The translations under genes and the position numbers were made by a program. From assembly GCA_003166955.1 (NCBI GenBank), contig PMUI01000103.1:1-58428 (forward strand): DNA of 58,428 bases, written 5' to 3'. Within the stretch, counting starts at the first letter, position 1, and the number at the start of each line of letters is the position of its first letter. This stretch comes from Acidobacterium sp. Lineage in GTDB: Bacteria > Acidobacteriota > Terriglobia > Terriglobales > Acidobacteriaceae. The notes beneath the pieces are model-generated. The model searched no databases and was not told the origin of the DNA. It saw only the letters and a list, made by a program, of their open reading frames with translations. Positions 1-9,948 of the stretch are shown piece after piece.

Positions 1-118
1 AGAATTCGGGGGCACGTCAGGGCGGACTGCCGCCCGGCGCAAATTCGTAGCAGTTGTTGTCACTTGTTTTGTATCAGGACACGACTTCATCGGGCCTTAG
101 CCCCCTGCGATTACTGAC
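1..118. other. Non-coding stretch downstream of sufT
   Basis: No convincing reading frame. A GC-rich hairpin lies at 20-35 (GGGCGG, loop ACTG, CCGCCC) and could end transcription of the suf operon, but it has no T-run on either side. Nothing else was recognised. Confidence 0.4.
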
Positions 119-706
119 TTACCGCAGAATCGGAAACGCGCTCTGCGTCCCGGCGCCGCCGTAATCCAGGTCGAACCCCAGCTGCAGCTTCGCCGCCTCT
201 GACATCCGCCCCGGCGTCCACGGTGGATCGAACACCACTTCCACCTTCACCTGCTTCACCTCAGGCAGCCGCGCCAGCTTCGTCTCCACGTCGGCCTTCA
301 GCACATCCGACATGCCGCACCCAGGAGCCGTCAGCGACATCGCCACGTCGATCTTCTTCCCGCCCTGATCGTGCTCCGCAATCTCGCACGAGTAGATCAG
401 CCCCAGGTCGACGATGTTCACCGGAATCTCCGGATCGTACACCGTCTTCAGCTGATCCCAAACCATCCTCTCGCTGAACGTCGGAGGGGTATGCGTCTGT
501 GTCGCCGGCCCACTCAGCCCCAGCGCATCCGCATCCGTCTCTTCGATGCGATACAGAGCCCCGTTCGCGGAAACCGTGTAGCTCGTTCCTGCGGCCTGTG
601 TAACTCGCACCGTCGTGCCCGCGGGCAGCACCTGCTTTGTCCCCGCAGGAATCGCAATCACCGCGCAATCACGCTTCAGTGGAACGGTACGGTTCGTAAT
701 GATCAT
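119..706 (-). CDS. sufT: SufT-like Fe-S assembly protein (MIP18/DUF59 family)
   Basis: 195-residue protein, last gene of the suf operon. Residues from about 85 onward form a MIP18/DUF59 domain, with the family signatures VYDPEIPVNIVDLGLIY and TAPGCGMSDV; the Cys in APGC is the conserved family cysteine. The N-terminal ~80 residues match the extra domain found in the SufT subgroup. Family knowledge: SufT acts as an auxiliary maturation factor for Fe-S proteins in the cytosol. An open frame runs upstream to 847 but overlaps sufU and looks non-protein-like, so the ATG at 706 is chosen. The only Shine-Dalgarno-like sequence (AGGA) lies inside a dispersed repeat at 712-740. Confidence 0.88.
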   Translation of the reverse strand: MIITNRTVPLKRDCAVIAIPAGTKQVLPAGTTVRVTQAAGTSYTVSANGALYRIEETDADALGLSGPATQTHTPPTFSERMVWDQLKTVYDPEIPVNIVDLGLIYSCEIAEHDQGGKKIDVAMSLTAPGCGMSDVLKADVETKLARLPEVKQVKVEVVFDPPWTPGRMSEAAKLQLGFDLDYGGAGTQSAFPILR

Positions 707-711
707 GAGCT

Positions 712-740
712 TGTCATCCTGAGCGAAGCAAAGGACCTCG
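712..740 (+). repeat. REP family copy A (short form)
   Basis: Begins TTGTCATCCTGAGCGAAGC and continues AAAGGACCTCG, without a central hairpin. It fills the gap between sufU and sufT and supplies the AGGA upstream of the sufT ATG. Related copies lie at 6563, 24339, 33627 and 51015. Confidence 0.75.
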
Positions 741-774
741 CCCCTGTTTTGACCGAAGCTGCCGGCCCACACCG

Positions 775-1221
775 CTACTCCGTCGAAACCTTCTCCTGCT
801 TGCCTTCCAGCGCCGCCTCCAGCGTGTGCCACGCCAGCGTCGCGCACTTCACCCGCACCGGAAACTCCGAAACTCCCGAAAACACCGCCAGCTTCCCAAG
901 CTCAGCCTCATGCTCATGCGAGTGCCCGGTCACCAGCTTATGAAACCGCTCGAAGATGCGCTCCGCCTCAGCCTTCGTCTTGCCCTTCACGCTCTGCGTC
1001 ATCATCGATGCCGACGCCTTCGAGATCGCGCACCCCGCGCCCTGAAACCCAATCTCGCGAATCTTGTCCCCGTCCATCTCGAGATAAACCGTGAACCGGT
1101 CCCCGCACAGCGGGTTGTACCCCTCCGCCTTCTGGTTCGCGCTCTCAAGCGCCTTGTAATTCCTCGGCGCCTTGCTGTGCTCGAGAATCACTTCCTGATA
1201 AAGATCCCTCAACTCCGGCAT
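775..1221 (-). CDS. sufU: SufU/IscU-like Fe-S scaffold or sulfur-transfer protein
   Basis: 148 residues, the usual size of the family. The conserved metal/sulfur ligands are all present: Cys39 and Asp41 in NPLCGD, Cys64 in GAGCAIS, and Cys126 in VKCATLAWHT. Family knowledge: SufU accepts persulfide sulfur from SufS through a zinc-bound cysteine exchange, and the insertion between Cys64 and Cys126 (KLVTGHSHEHEAELGKL region) is typical of SufU rather than IscU. Its ATG overlaps the sufS stop codon by one base (TGATG), so the two are translationally coupled. It acts in the cytosol between SufS and the SufBCD scaffold. Confidence 0.93.
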   Translation of the reverse strand: MPELRDLYQEVILEHSKAPRNYKALESANQKAEGYNPLCGDRFTVYLEMDGDKIREIGFQGAGCAISKASASMMTQSVKGKTKAEAERIFERFHKLVTGHSHEHEAELGKLAVFSGVSEFPVRVKCATLAWHTLEAALEGKQEKVSTE

Positions 1222-2486
1222 CAGGCAAACACCTCATGCACTTTCCGGAGCCCCCGCGCCAGAGCGTCCACTTCCTTTCGCGTGTTGTACACCGCGAACG
1301 AAGCCCGCACCGTCGCCGGAATGTGGAAGCGCTCCATCACCGGCTGCGCGCAGTGGTGCCCGGTCCGCACCGCGATCCCCTGCTGATCCAGAATCGTTCC
1401 AATATCGTGCGGATGCACCTCGTCCAGCACAAACGACAGCACGCTGGCCTTCTCCCTCGCCGTCCCAATCAGACGCACGCCTGGCAACGCGCCCACCACT
1501 TCCGTCGCGTACTCCAGCAGGTCATGCTCGTGCGCGGCAATCTTTTCGATCCCGATCCCGTTCATGTACTCGATCGCGGCCTTCAGTCCCGCTACGCCCG
1601 CCATATCCGGCGTGCCCGCCTCGAATTTGTGCGGGAGTTTGTTATAAATTGTCTTCTCGAACGTCACCGAGCTGATCATGTCCCCGCCGCCCTGGTACGG
1701 CGGCATTGCCTCCAGCAGCGCGGTCTTTCCATACAGCACGCCAATTCCCGTCGGCCCATACATCTTGTGCCCCGAGAAAGCAAAAAAGTCACAATCGAGA
1801 TCCTGCACATCCACAGCAAGGTGCGGAACCGCCTGCGCGCCATCGACCACCACCGGAATCCCCAGCGCATGCGCCGCCGCAATCATCTGCTTCAGCGGAT
1901 TGATCGTCCCCAGCGCGTTCGACACATGGCTCACAGCAACAATCTTCGTCCGCGGGCTCAACAGCTTCTCGAATTCCTCCAGCAGCAGTTCGCCCTCGTC
2001 GTTCATCGGCGCAACCCGCAGCTTCGCGCCCTTCTCCTCGCACAGCATCTGCCACGGCACAATGTTCGAGTGGTGCTCCATCGCCGTGATCAGCACTTCG
2101 TCGCCCGCGCCCACATGCACGCGCCCATACGTCTGCGCCACCAGATTGATGGCCTCCGTCGTCCCGCGCGTGAAGATAATCTCTCGCGCATCGGCGGCGT
2201 TCACAAACGCCCGCACCGTCTCGCGCGCCTTCTCAAACGCCTCCGTCGCGATCTGCGACAAATAGTGCACGCCACGATGAATATTCGCGTTCTCGCCCTC
2301 GTAATACCGCACCAGCGCGTCGATCACCGCCTGCGGCTTCTGCGAAGTCGCCGCATTGTCGAGATACACCAGCGGGTGCCCATGCACCTTCGTCCGCAAA
2401 ATCGGGAAATCCGCCCGAATCTTCTCCACGTCGAACGGCAGCTTCACGGCCTTCTCGCGAATCGGAACAGCAGCAGCAGCGCTCAT
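1221..2486 (-). CDS. sufS: SufS cysteine desulfurase
   Basis: 421-residue class V aminotransferase-fold enzyme that takes sulfur from cysteine as an enzyme-bound persulfide. The PLP lysine is Lys241 in FSGHKMYGPTG, and the catalytic Cys379 sits in RTGHHCAQP, the SufS (group II) loop form. His139-His140 in AMEHHSN belong to the PLP site. An open frame extends upstream to 2744 over sufD but is not protein-like, so the start is the ATG at 2486, which overlaps the sufD stop by four bases (ATGA). It is followed by its acceptor sufU with a one-base overlap. Length and motifs are complete. Confidence 0.96.
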   Translation of the reverse strand: MSAAAAVPIREKAVKLPFDVEKIRADFPILRTKVHGHPLVYLDNAATSQKPQAVIDALVRYYEGENANIHRGVHYLSQIATEAFEKARETVRAFVNAADAREIIFTRGTTEAINLVAQTYGRVHVGAGDEVLITAMEHHSNIVPWQMLCEEKGAKLRVAPMNDEGELLLEEFEKLLSPRTKIVAVSHVSNALGTINPLKQMIAAAHALGIPVVVDGAQAVPHLAVDVQDLDCDFFAFSGHKMYGPTGIGVLYGKTALLEAMPPYQGGGDMISSVTFEKTIYNKLPHKFEAGTPDMAGVAGLKAAIEYMNGIGIEKIAAHEHDLLEYATEVVGALPGVRLIGTAREKASVLSFVLDEVHPHDIGTILDQQGIAVRTGHHCAQPVMERFHIPATVRASFAVYNTRKEVDALARGLRKVHEVFA

Positions 2487-3861
2487 CCAACTTCCTCCAG
2501 CTTCCTCTCCACCACGCGGCCCAAAGTACCACTCTGCGGCGCGATCCCTTCTGTGAACAGCAAATGCTCGTTCACCAGCCGCTCTATATGTCCCCGCGCT
2601 ACATCCGACTGCATCCGCTCCACACACTCGTCCGCGAACGCCATCAGCAGCAGCTTCCGCGCTTCCATCTCGCTGATCCCGCGCGACTGCAGATAAAACA
2701 GCGCATTCTCTTCGATCTGCCCAATCGTTGCACCGTGCGTGCACTTCACATCGTCCGCGTAGATCTCCAGCTGAGGCTTCGTGTCGATCTGCGCATCGTC
2801 GCTCAGCAGCAAATTGCGATTCGTCTGCTTCGCGTCCGTTTTCTGCGCGATCTTGTGCACCACAATCCGCCCGTGAAACACCCCATGCGCCTGCCCATCC
2901 AGAATGCCGTTATAAAACTGCCGGCTTCCGCAATGCGGGGCTGCGTGTTCCACGTGCATGTAGTTGTCAAGATGCTGCGAACCCGTCCCGAGAAACAGCC
3001 CATTGATCAGGCACTCCCCGCCTTCGCCCGCCAGCACCGGATGCACATTGTTCCGCACCAGCCCGCCGCCGAGCAGCACCGAGTGCGACGCCACATTCGC
3101 GCTCCGCCCCTGCTCGATCCGCAGCGTCGACACGTTGAACGCCTTCAGATGCTCGCGCTCGATCAGATAATGCTGTGCCACCGTGCTCTCGCCGGCAACC
3201 AGCTCCGTCACAGCATTCGAGAACACTACCGACTCGCCGCCCACCGACGCATAATCCTCGATCACCGCAACCTGCGCCTCATCGTCCGCGACAATTAAAT
3301 TCCGAGGATGCGTCATCGTCGCCGCTTCTTCCTTCGTCGACAGATAAAGCAAATAAATCGGAGCCTCGACCACCACGCCCCGCGCCACATGCACGTACGC
3401 GCCGTCGCCAATGAACGCCGTGTTCAGCGCAACAAACGGATCCCGCTGCGTATCGGCATACCGCCCCAGGTGCTTCTCCACTTCCTCCGGGTGCGATTCG
3501 ATCCGCCCCCGCAGGCTCGCCACCGTCACGCCCTTCGGCACGAAATCCAATTCCGAAAGCTCCGCCGAAAATCGCCCGTTGACGAACACCAGCGTCGCCG
3601 CAGCATCGTCCACGCGCCACGCAGCCGTATCGCCCGGAGCCAACCTCACCGCGCTCGCAGGACGAAACGCCGTCCGCGCAATCGCCGACACGTTCGTGAA
3701 CCGCCAGTCCTCATCCTTTGTCGTCGGGAAGCCCGTCTCGCAGAACCGCGCAAACGCATCCTCGCGCAGCCGGTGTAGCCACGGCAGACTCCGCCCCGCT
3801 GCGCTTTTCTCGGCCTCGGTGAAGTTCTCCAGCCAGCTATCGATGTGTGCGACCGCCGCCA

Positions 3862-3862
<1 letters not shown>
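2483..3862 (-). CDS. sufD: SufD, Fe-S scaffold subunit
   Basis: 459 residues; a SufBD-family beta-helix protein. The C-terminal core shows LEIYADDVKCTHGATIGQI and YLQSRGIS, both family hallmarks, with the conserved Cys and His of CTHGAT. Family knowledge: SufD pairs with SufB on a SufC dimer to assemble clusters and handle iron. The ATG at 3862 overlaps the sufC stop by one base (TGATG); a GTG one codon further upstream is also possible. It overlaps sufS by four bases at its 3' end. Cytosolic, no signal peptide. Confidence 0.94.
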
Positions 3863-4629
<767 letters not shown>

Positions 4630-4769
4630 TCGTTCCCCTCATCTCAAAGATCACTCGCTCGTAACTTGCTCGCGCTTCACGCGCTTCACGCTCGCTTTTT
4701 GCTGACCGGCTTTCCGCTAACCGCTTCACCAGCTAACCGCTTCTTAGCTGTTGAGGGCGCGAGGCGCCG

Positions 4770-6227
4770 TCAACCCACGCTGCCTTCTAGACTCACCGCC
4801 AGCAGCTTCTGCGCCTCAACAGCAAACTCCATCGGCAGTTCCTTGAAAACCTGCTTGCAGAATCCACTCACGATCATCGACACCGCATCTTCGGTCTTCA
4901 GCCCGCGCTGCTGCAGATAAAACAGCTGATCCTCGCCGATCTTCGACGTCGCCGCCTCATGCTCCATCCGCGCCGAAGCATTCTTCACTTCGATATACGG
5001 AAAGGTATGCGCGCCGCACTTATCGCCAATCAGCAGCGAATCGCACTGCGTGTAATTCCGAGCGCCCGTCGCGCCCTTCATGATCTTCACCATCCCGCGG
5101 TACGTATTCTGCCCGTGCCCCGCGCTGATCCCCTTCGACACAATCGTGCTCTTCGTGTTCTTGCCGAGGTGGATCATCTTGGTCCCGGTATCGGCCTGCT
5201 GGTAGTTGTTCGTCAGCGCGACGGAATAAAATTCCCCCACCGAGTTATCGCCCTGCAAAATGCAGCTCGGATACTTCCACGTAATCGCCGATCCCGTCTC
5301 CACCTGCGTCCACGAAATCTTCGAATTCCGCCCCAGGCACTTCCCGCGCTTCGTCACGAAGTTGTAGATCCCGCCCTTGCCGTTCTTATCGCCGGGATAC
5401 CAGTTCTGCACCGTCGAGTACCGAATCGTTGCGTTGTCCAGCGCCACCAGCTCCACTACCGCCGCGTGCAGCTGATTCTCATCGCGCATGGGAGCCGTGC
5501 AGCCTTCGAGATAGCTCACGTAAGCGCCTTCCTCGGCGACAATCAGCGTCCGCTCAAACTGCCCCGTCTCCGCCGCGTTGATGCGGAAGTACGTCGACAG
5601 CTCCATCGGGCACCGCACGCCCTTCGGCACATACACAAACGACCCATCGCTGAACACCGCAGCATTCAACGCCGCATAAAAGTTATCCGTGTGCGGCACC
5701 ACCGATCCCAGATACTTCTTCACCAGCTCGGGATGCTTCTGCACCGCCTCTGAAAACGAGCAGAAGATCACGCCCGCCTCCGCCAGCTTCGCCTTGAATG
5801 TCGTCGCCACGCTGACGCTGTCGAACACCGCGTCCACCGCGACATTCGCCAGCAGCTTCTGCTCCGCCAGCGGAATCCCCAGCTTCTCGTACGTCCGTAG
5901 AATCTCCGGGTCCACTTCCTCGAGGCTATTGAGCGTCTTCTTCTGCTTCGGCGCCGAGTAGTACGTGATGCCCTGATAGTTAATCGGAGGGAAGGTCACA
6001 TTGGCCCAGCGCGGCTCCGCGTCGGCCTTCGCCTGGCTCGACCAGTAGCGATACGCGTTCAGCCGCCACTCCAGCATGAACTCCGGCTCCTGCTTCTTCG
6101 CCGAAATCAGCCGAATCACGTCCTCGCTCAGCCCCTTCGGAATACGGTCTTCTTCAATATCGGTGACAAATCCCCACTCGTATTCCTTGCTCGCCATCTC
6201 GTGGACGACATTCATATCAGTGCTCAT
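4770..6227 (-). CDS. sufB: SufB, Fe-S scaffold subunit
   Basis: 485 residues, first gene of the operon. SufB-specific motifs are clear: [39 protein letters not shown], and the C-terminal [21 protein letters not shown]. Family knowledge: SufB carries the nascent cluster and receives sulfur from SufS/SufU. A longer frame begins at 6257, but the ATG at 6227 has a good Shine-Dalgarno sequence (AGGAG about 7 nt upstream), so it is preferred. Roughly 100 nt of leader separate it from the predicted promoter at 6339-6367. Confidence 0.96.
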   Translation of the reverse strand: MSTDMNVVHEMASKEYEWGFVTDIEEDRIPKGLSEDVIRLISAKKQEPEFMLEWRLNAYRYWSSQAKADAEPRWANVTFPPINYQGITYYSAPKQKKTLNSLEEVDPEILRTYEKLGIPLAEQKLLANVAVDAVFDSVSVATTFKAKLAEAGVIFCSFSEAVQKHPELVKKYLGSVVPHTDNFYAALNAAVFSDGSFVYVPKGVRCPMELSTYFRINAAETGQFERTLIVAEEGAYVSYLEGCTAPMRDENQLHAAVVELVALDNATIRYSTVQNWYPGDKNGKGGIYNFVTKRGKCLGRNSKISWTQVETGSAITWKYPSCILQGDNSVGEFYSVALTNNYQQADTGTKMIHLGKNTKSTIVSKGISAGHGQNTYRGMVKIMKGATGARNYTQCDSLLIGDKCGAHTFPYIEVKNASARMEHEAATSKIGEDQLFYLQQRGLKTEDAVSMIVSGFCKQVFKELPMEFAVEAQKLLAVSLEGSVG

Positions 6228-6338
6228 GCCACTCTCCTGAACTTGTTGTCCGATCATCTATCGGATCATCGACAGAATCCGCTCTCCGGATCGTTCCATC
6301 GCCCCGCGTCCCAGAGCCTTCGAGGCTCCTCGCGCCAC

Positions 6339-6367
6339 AATATACGACTAAAGCAGTCCTATATCAG
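6339..6367 (-). promoter_or_regulatory. suf promoter overlapping an IscR/Rrf2-type inverted repeat
   Basis: Plus-strand half-sites ATATACGACT (6340-6349) and AGTCCTATAT (6355-6364) form an inverted repeat matching at 9 of 10 positions with a 5-nt spacer. It resembles the known type-1 IscR consensus (ATA...GACT...AGTC...TAT, 25 bp). On the minus strand a -10 TATATT (6344-6339) and a -35 CTGATA (6367-6362), 17 bp apart, overlap the repeat, so binding would block RNA polymerase. No Rrf2-family gene lies in this window. Confidence 0.65.
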
Positions 6368-6498
6368 AGTGTACCCCGACTCCCACGAGCTTTCAACCCG
6401 CCCCAACCCACCCGTTCTCTCTATAGATAAGGATGCGACCGCATCCCGCCACGCTTCACCGGAAGGCATCCAGGTCACGCCGGCGCGCGAAGGAGGAT

Positions 6499-6525
6499 CC
6501 ATGGTACCCGGAGGGGGACTTGAAC
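6499..6525 (-). repeat. Partial copy of the tRNA-Leu 3' end
   Basis: 27 bp identical at 26 positions to 6592-6618, which covers the T-arm, acceptor 3' strand and CCA of the tRNA-Leu gene. The copies are in direct orientation, 93 bp apart. This is the form expected of an attachment-site remnant, but no integrase is seen. Confidence 0.7.
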
Positions 6526-6562
6526 TTGAGCCGTTGAGCGGGCGTCCGAGCCCGCTGGCGAA

Positions 6563-6585
6563 ATCCTGAGCGCAGCGAAGGACCC
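6563..6585 (+). repeat. REP family copy B (short, degenerate)
   Basis: AATCCTGAGCGCAGCGAAGG followed by ACC: the 5' and 3' modules of the family without a hairpin, between the tRNA fragment and the tRNA gene. Confidence 0.55.
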
Positions 6586-6594
6586 TTTTCACCA

Positions 6595-6683
6595 TGGTGC
6601 CCGGAGGGGGACTTGAACCCCCACGACCTGTTAGAGTCTGCGGATTTTAAGTCCGCTGCGTCTGCCGATTCCGCCATCCGGGC
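6595..6683 (-). tRNA. tRNA-Leu (anticodon TAA)
   Basis: Minus strand 6683 to 6595, 89 nt including an encoded CCA. The acceptor stem pairs GCCCGGA with TCCGGGC, discriminator A. The anticodon arm is GCGGA-CTTAAAA-TCCGC, giving anticodon TAA (reads UUA). A long variable arm (CAGACTCTAACAGGTCGT region) is typical of class II leucine tRNA. The T-arm is GGGGG-TTCAAGT-CCCCC. It lies 7 bp downstream of the phosphatase gene. Confidence 0.97.
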
Positions 6684-6689
6684 TCAACC

Positions 6690-8642
6690 TTATCCTAAGC
6701 CCGCTCCGGCCCGCGCCGCCGCCCCAGCCCGCATCTCCGCCGACACGGCCTCCTCCGAAACCCGCGTCAAAGTCAGCACCGTAATGTCGTCCGCCTGCCC
6801 GAACCGCAGCGCCGCCTCCGCAACCGCATCCGCCGCCTGCGCGCTGATCGCCCGTGTCCGCTCAAATCCAAACAGCGTCCCCCGCGCATCGCGCGCCTCC
6901 ACCACTCCATCCGACAACAGCGTCAGCCGGTCCCCCTTCTCCAGCCGAAACCCATGCTCTTCATACTTCACCTCCGGCGCCATCCCCAGCGGCAGATCCG
7001 GCTCCAGCAGCAGCATCTCTTCCCCGTTGCGATACGGCGGCAGATGTCCCGCGTTCGCCAGTGTCACCTCGCCCTCCGGGCCGATCCGCGCACAAACGCA
7101 CGTCACAAATCCCTCGTTCCCCGTCTCCGCCAGCTGCCGGTTCAGCCGCGTCAGCACCGCCGCCGGACCCAGCCCCTCCGTCGCCAGCGCCCGCAGCGCA
7201 CCCATCGCCAGCGTTCCCGTCATCGCCGCCTTCAGACCCTTGCCGCTCACGTCGCCCACCAGTACCAGCTTCGTCCCGCCCTTCGACTCCAGCACCTGAT
7301 AGAAATCGCCCCCCACTTCCTCCGCCGGAAAATACGCCGCCTCGATCTCGTATCCCTCAATCTCCGGCAAAGTCTCCGGCACCAGCCGCCGCTGGATGTC
7401 GCGCGCCGCCGCCAGTTCCGCCGCCGTCCGCGCCTGCTCCCGGCTCACGCTCGTGAACCGGTGGAACATTACCGCCCCGATCGCCAGCAGGAACAGGAAA
7501 TCTCCCAGATCCTCGATCTGGAGCGGAACCGGACCCACGCGAATCGGGTAGGTCAGAAAATCGGCCGTCCCCCACCCCGTATAAATCGAAGCCGACCCCA
7601 CATCCGTGATCGCCGCCGTCGCCGCCGGCAGCAAACTCGGCAGGATCAGCCATCCCGCCTCGCGATTTCCCCTCCGGTACCACACAAACAGCAAAGCCGG
7701 CACCAGCAACGCCGCTGGAAGAATCGCAGCCGCCTCAACCAACAAGTAACGGCTTCCGGAAATTTCCCCCGCGTTCACCAGCACCGAGACCAGAATCGTC
7801 GCCAGCAGAGCCCCTTCGTATACGCGCCACACCCGCGTCAACCGCTGCCCCGCAAAGCTGAACGTGAACTGGATCTGCATAATCGTGAACACATAGATCA
7901 GCGGATCCGCCAGCAGATTGTTCCACGCCAGCGACAGCACACCGCTGCTCGAGCAATTCAGCAGCAGGTTCGACAGCCCCAGCAGAAACAGATACAGCCC
8001 CAACCACAGATACTCGGCATGCTTCCGCTGGCTGCGATAGAGCGCGAATGCTGCAATCCCCGCCAACATCAGCGCCATGTTGATCGCGATCGACGGCAGC
8101 GCCGCGTAGAGGCGTTGGCTCTCCATCGCCTGCTGCTCGTGCTCGATCGCCTTCGGCGTGCCGGTCGCCGCCGTCAGAAACAGCGGCAGATACCAGTTCG
8201 TGTACGTCGGTGGCGCCAGCGTCCGCAGCGCGATCGTCAGATCGTTGTCGTTATCCCGCACCGGGAACACCTGCTCCGTCGGCCGCCTCACCCCAAACAG
8301 CGTCCGCAAATTCGGCCCCGGCTCCTGCTTCCCGTTGATGTACAGCTCGTACGTTCCCTCGCCGCCCGCAAGCAGCAAATGCAAACGCGGATGCCCCGGC
8401 GCCAGCTTTACATGCAGCCGATACCATCGCACCCCGGCCGTCGCCGCGCCCAGGTCGTCCAGGTCAACCTTGTGCCATCCGCTGTCGTCGAAGTCCGATT
8501 GCGCCCACGCCGCGTTATCCCCGTCGTGCACGCGCCACCCCTCCAGCAGGTTCACCGAGCCGATCCGGTACTGCGTTGCATCCACCTGCGCCATCGCCAC
8601 CGGCGCGGCGAGCCACAACAGCAGCAGCGCTGCTCTGCGCAT
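6690..8642 (-). CDS. Membrane-bound SpoIIE-type (PP2C) serine phosphatase, RsbU-like
   Basis: 650 residues. It starts with a signal peptide (MRRAALLLLWLAAPVAMA), then a beta-rich extracytoplasmic domain (to about 190) resembling a galactose-binding sensor fold, about seven hydrophobic helices (about 190-370), a short coiled linker, and a C-terminal SpoIIE phosphatase domain. Metal-binding motifs are seen: EEVGGDFYQ, GDVSGKGLKAA, NAGHLPP and LSDGVVEA. The layout matches 7TM sensor-phosphatases. Family knowledge: such enzymes dephosphorylate anti-sigma antagonists or switch proteins. No partner kinase is adjacent. Start chosen at 8642, with AAGG upstream and the signal peptide beginning there; the frame runs on to 8699. 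Confidence 0.85.
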   Translation of the reverse strand: MRRAALLLLWLAAPVAMAQVDATQYRIGSVNLLEGWRVHDGDNAAWAQSDFDDSGWHKVDLDDLGAATAGVRWYRLHVKLAPGHPRLHLLLAGGEGTYELYINGKQEPGPNLRTLFGVRRPTEQVFPVRDNDNDLTIALRTLAPPTYTNWYLPLFLTAATGTPKAIEHEQQAMESQRLYAALPSIAINMALMLAGIAAFALYRSQRKHAEYLWLGLYLFLLGLSNLLLNCSSSGVLSLAWNNLLADPLIYVFTIMQIQFTFSFAGQRLTRVWRVYEGALLATILVSVLVNAGEISGSRYLLVEAAAILPAALLVPALLFVWYRRGNREAGWLILPSLLPAATAAITDVGSASIYTGWGTADFLTYPIRVGPVPLQIEDLGDFLFLLAIGAVMFHRFTSVSREQARTAAELAAARDIQRRLVPETLPEIEGYEIEAAYFPAEEVGGDFYQVLESKGGTKLVLVGDVSGKGLKAAMTGTLAMGALRALATEGLGPAAVLTRLNRQLAETGNEGFVTCVCARIGPEGEVTLANAGHLPPYRNGEEMLLLEPDLPLGMAPEVKYEEHGFRLEKGDRLTLLSDGVVEARDARGTLFGFERTRAISAQAADAVAEAALRFGQADDITVLTLTRVSEEAVSAEMRAGAAARAGAGLG

Positions 8643-8851
8643 ACACCACCTTCGCTCCGGCAGCGCCAACCTCAGCAAGGCAAAACCACCCTCCCGCATT
8701 CCAAATAGCCAATGGTGTCAGGGGAACCCAGTCTACCGTCCGCCATTCCGCCCCAGCAATCAATCCAGGCCTTCCTTCGCCTCCACGCTTCCCGCACCGT
8801 CTCCGAAACTCATGGTGACGTATCCCCCCACGGCGTATCTAATGGAAAGCG

Positions 8852-9913
8852 ATGCGGCCTGCACCTCTCATCCCGATTGCTCTCGCGCTCCTGGCATTCA
8901 CGCCCGCATCGCCTGTCAGCCTGCTCGCTCCGCTCGAGCCATCGGCGTCCGCGCAGAAATTCAGCAGCAAGCGCCTCATCCTCAAAGACGGCTCCTGGCA
9001 GATCGTCACGAAATGGGAAGTCAAAGGAGACCGCGTCCGCTACTACAGCGCCGAGCGCGCCGAGTGGGAAGAAGTTCCCTACAACCTCGTCGACTGGCCC
9101 GCTACCGACAAGTGGAACAAGGAGCATGAAGCAGGCACTCTGCCGCACGGTTCCACCGATCGCCCCGGCGCGTCAACCGCCACTCCCCCCACCACCGAGG
9201 AGCAGCAGAAAGAAGCCGCCGCCATCGATGCCGCCGCCGCCGCCGAGCGCGCCGAGCAGCAGGCCCGCACGCCGGTCATCTCTCCCGGCCTCCGTCTCCC
9301 CGACCGCGACGGCATCTTCGTCCTCGACAACTTCCAGAGCATCCCTGAGCTCGTCCACCTCGACCAGAGCACCGGCAACGTCAACCGCGACACGAACCAC
9401 AACGTGCTCCGCGCCGGCATCGGCTCCTTTAGCGGCGCGAAAGAGCCCATCCGCCTCAATGGCCAGGCCGCGCGCGTTCGCGTCCACGTTGACGATCCCG
9501 CCCTCTACGTCTCTCTCGACACCGGCAATGCCGAGGAGGTCGCCCCCGAGGACGCGCTCATGGTCAACACCCACGGCGCAAATTCTGTGAAGGATCCCAA
9601 CGAATACAGCTCACCAGACAGCCGCTACGCCATCGTCCGCGTCGACGTCCATCCCGGCGAGCGGGTCATCGGCGCGCTTCGCATCTCCCGCGCCGGCACC
9701 GCCACGCAATCCGAAGACATCGTGCCTGCCAAATCCGAAATCATCAGCAAGCACTGGATGAAGCTCACGCCCAAAGAGCCGCTCCCCATTGGCGAGTACG
9801 CGCTGATGGAAGTCCTCGCCCCCGGCGTCATCAATCTCGATGTGTGGGATTTCGGCGTCTCCCCCAACGCCCCCGAAAACAAACACCCCATCACCCCCAT
9901 TAAAGACCAGTAG
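8852..9913 (+). CDS. Secreted protein of unknown function
   Basis: 353 residues with an N-terminal signal peptide (hydrophobic 5-25, probable cut after SASA at about 34). Next comes a small domain (about 35-85, KRLILKDGSWQIVTKWEVKGD), a Pro/Thr/Ala/Glu-rich low-complexity linker (about 98-142, with AAAAAERAEQQ), and a beta-rich C-terminal region. I do not recognise the family. The first domain looks like short beta modules seen in exported acidobacterial proteins. It is divergent from the phosphatase gene and probably has its own promoter in the 209-bp gap. Likely periplasmic. Confidence 0.75.
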   Translation: MRPAPLIPIALALLAFTPASPVSLLAPLEPSASAQKFSSKRLILKDGSWQIVTKWEVKGDRVRYYSAERAEWEEVPYNLVDWPATDKWNKEHEAGTLPHGSTDRPGASTATPPTTEEQQKEAAAIDAAAAAERAEQQARTPVISPGLRLPDRDGIFVLDNFQSIPELVHLDQSTGNVNRDTNHNVLRAGIGSFSGAKEPIRLNGQAARVRVHVDDPALYVSLDTGNAEEVAPEDALMVNTHGANSVKDPNEYSSPDSRYAIVRVDVHPGERVIGALRISRAGTATQSEDIVPAKSEIISKHWMKLTPKEPLPIGEYALMEVLAPGVINLDVWDFGVSPNAPENKHPITPIKDQ

Positions 9914-9948
9914 AGTTTAGGGATTAGAGTTTAGAGTTTGGGGATTGG
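9914..9948. repeat. Heptamer array (5 units, AGTTTAG/GGATTAG type)
   Basis: Five consecutive 7-bp units: AGTTTAG, GGATTAG, AGTTTAG, AGTTTGG, GGATTGG. Positions 9920-9939 match the reverse complement of 10333-10352 at 19 of 20 positions. It follows the stop codon of the upstream secreted protein and overlaps the 3' end of the S23-like gene. Confidence 0.85.

Larger units (their letters stand above)
6228..6594. other. Intergenic region between sufB and tRNA-Leu
   Basis: No protein gene seen. It holds the suf promoter and operator (6339-6367), a copy of the tRNA-Leu 3' end (6499-6525) and a short REP copy (6563-6585). Translations such as a 73-residue frame at 6456-6677 on the minus strand merely read through the tRNA and its fragment. 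Confidence 0.7.

Noticed and set aside
6456-6677. 73-residue protein overlapping tRNA-Leu
   Set aside because: It is the translation of the tRNA (MAESADAADLKSADSNR-like) and its partial copy; such calls are a known annotation artefact.
6954-8708. 584-residue frame antisense to the SpoIIE-type phosphatase
   Set aside because: Arg/Gln/His-rich with no domain, and opposite to a gene with clear motifs; a by-product of high GC and C-ending codons.
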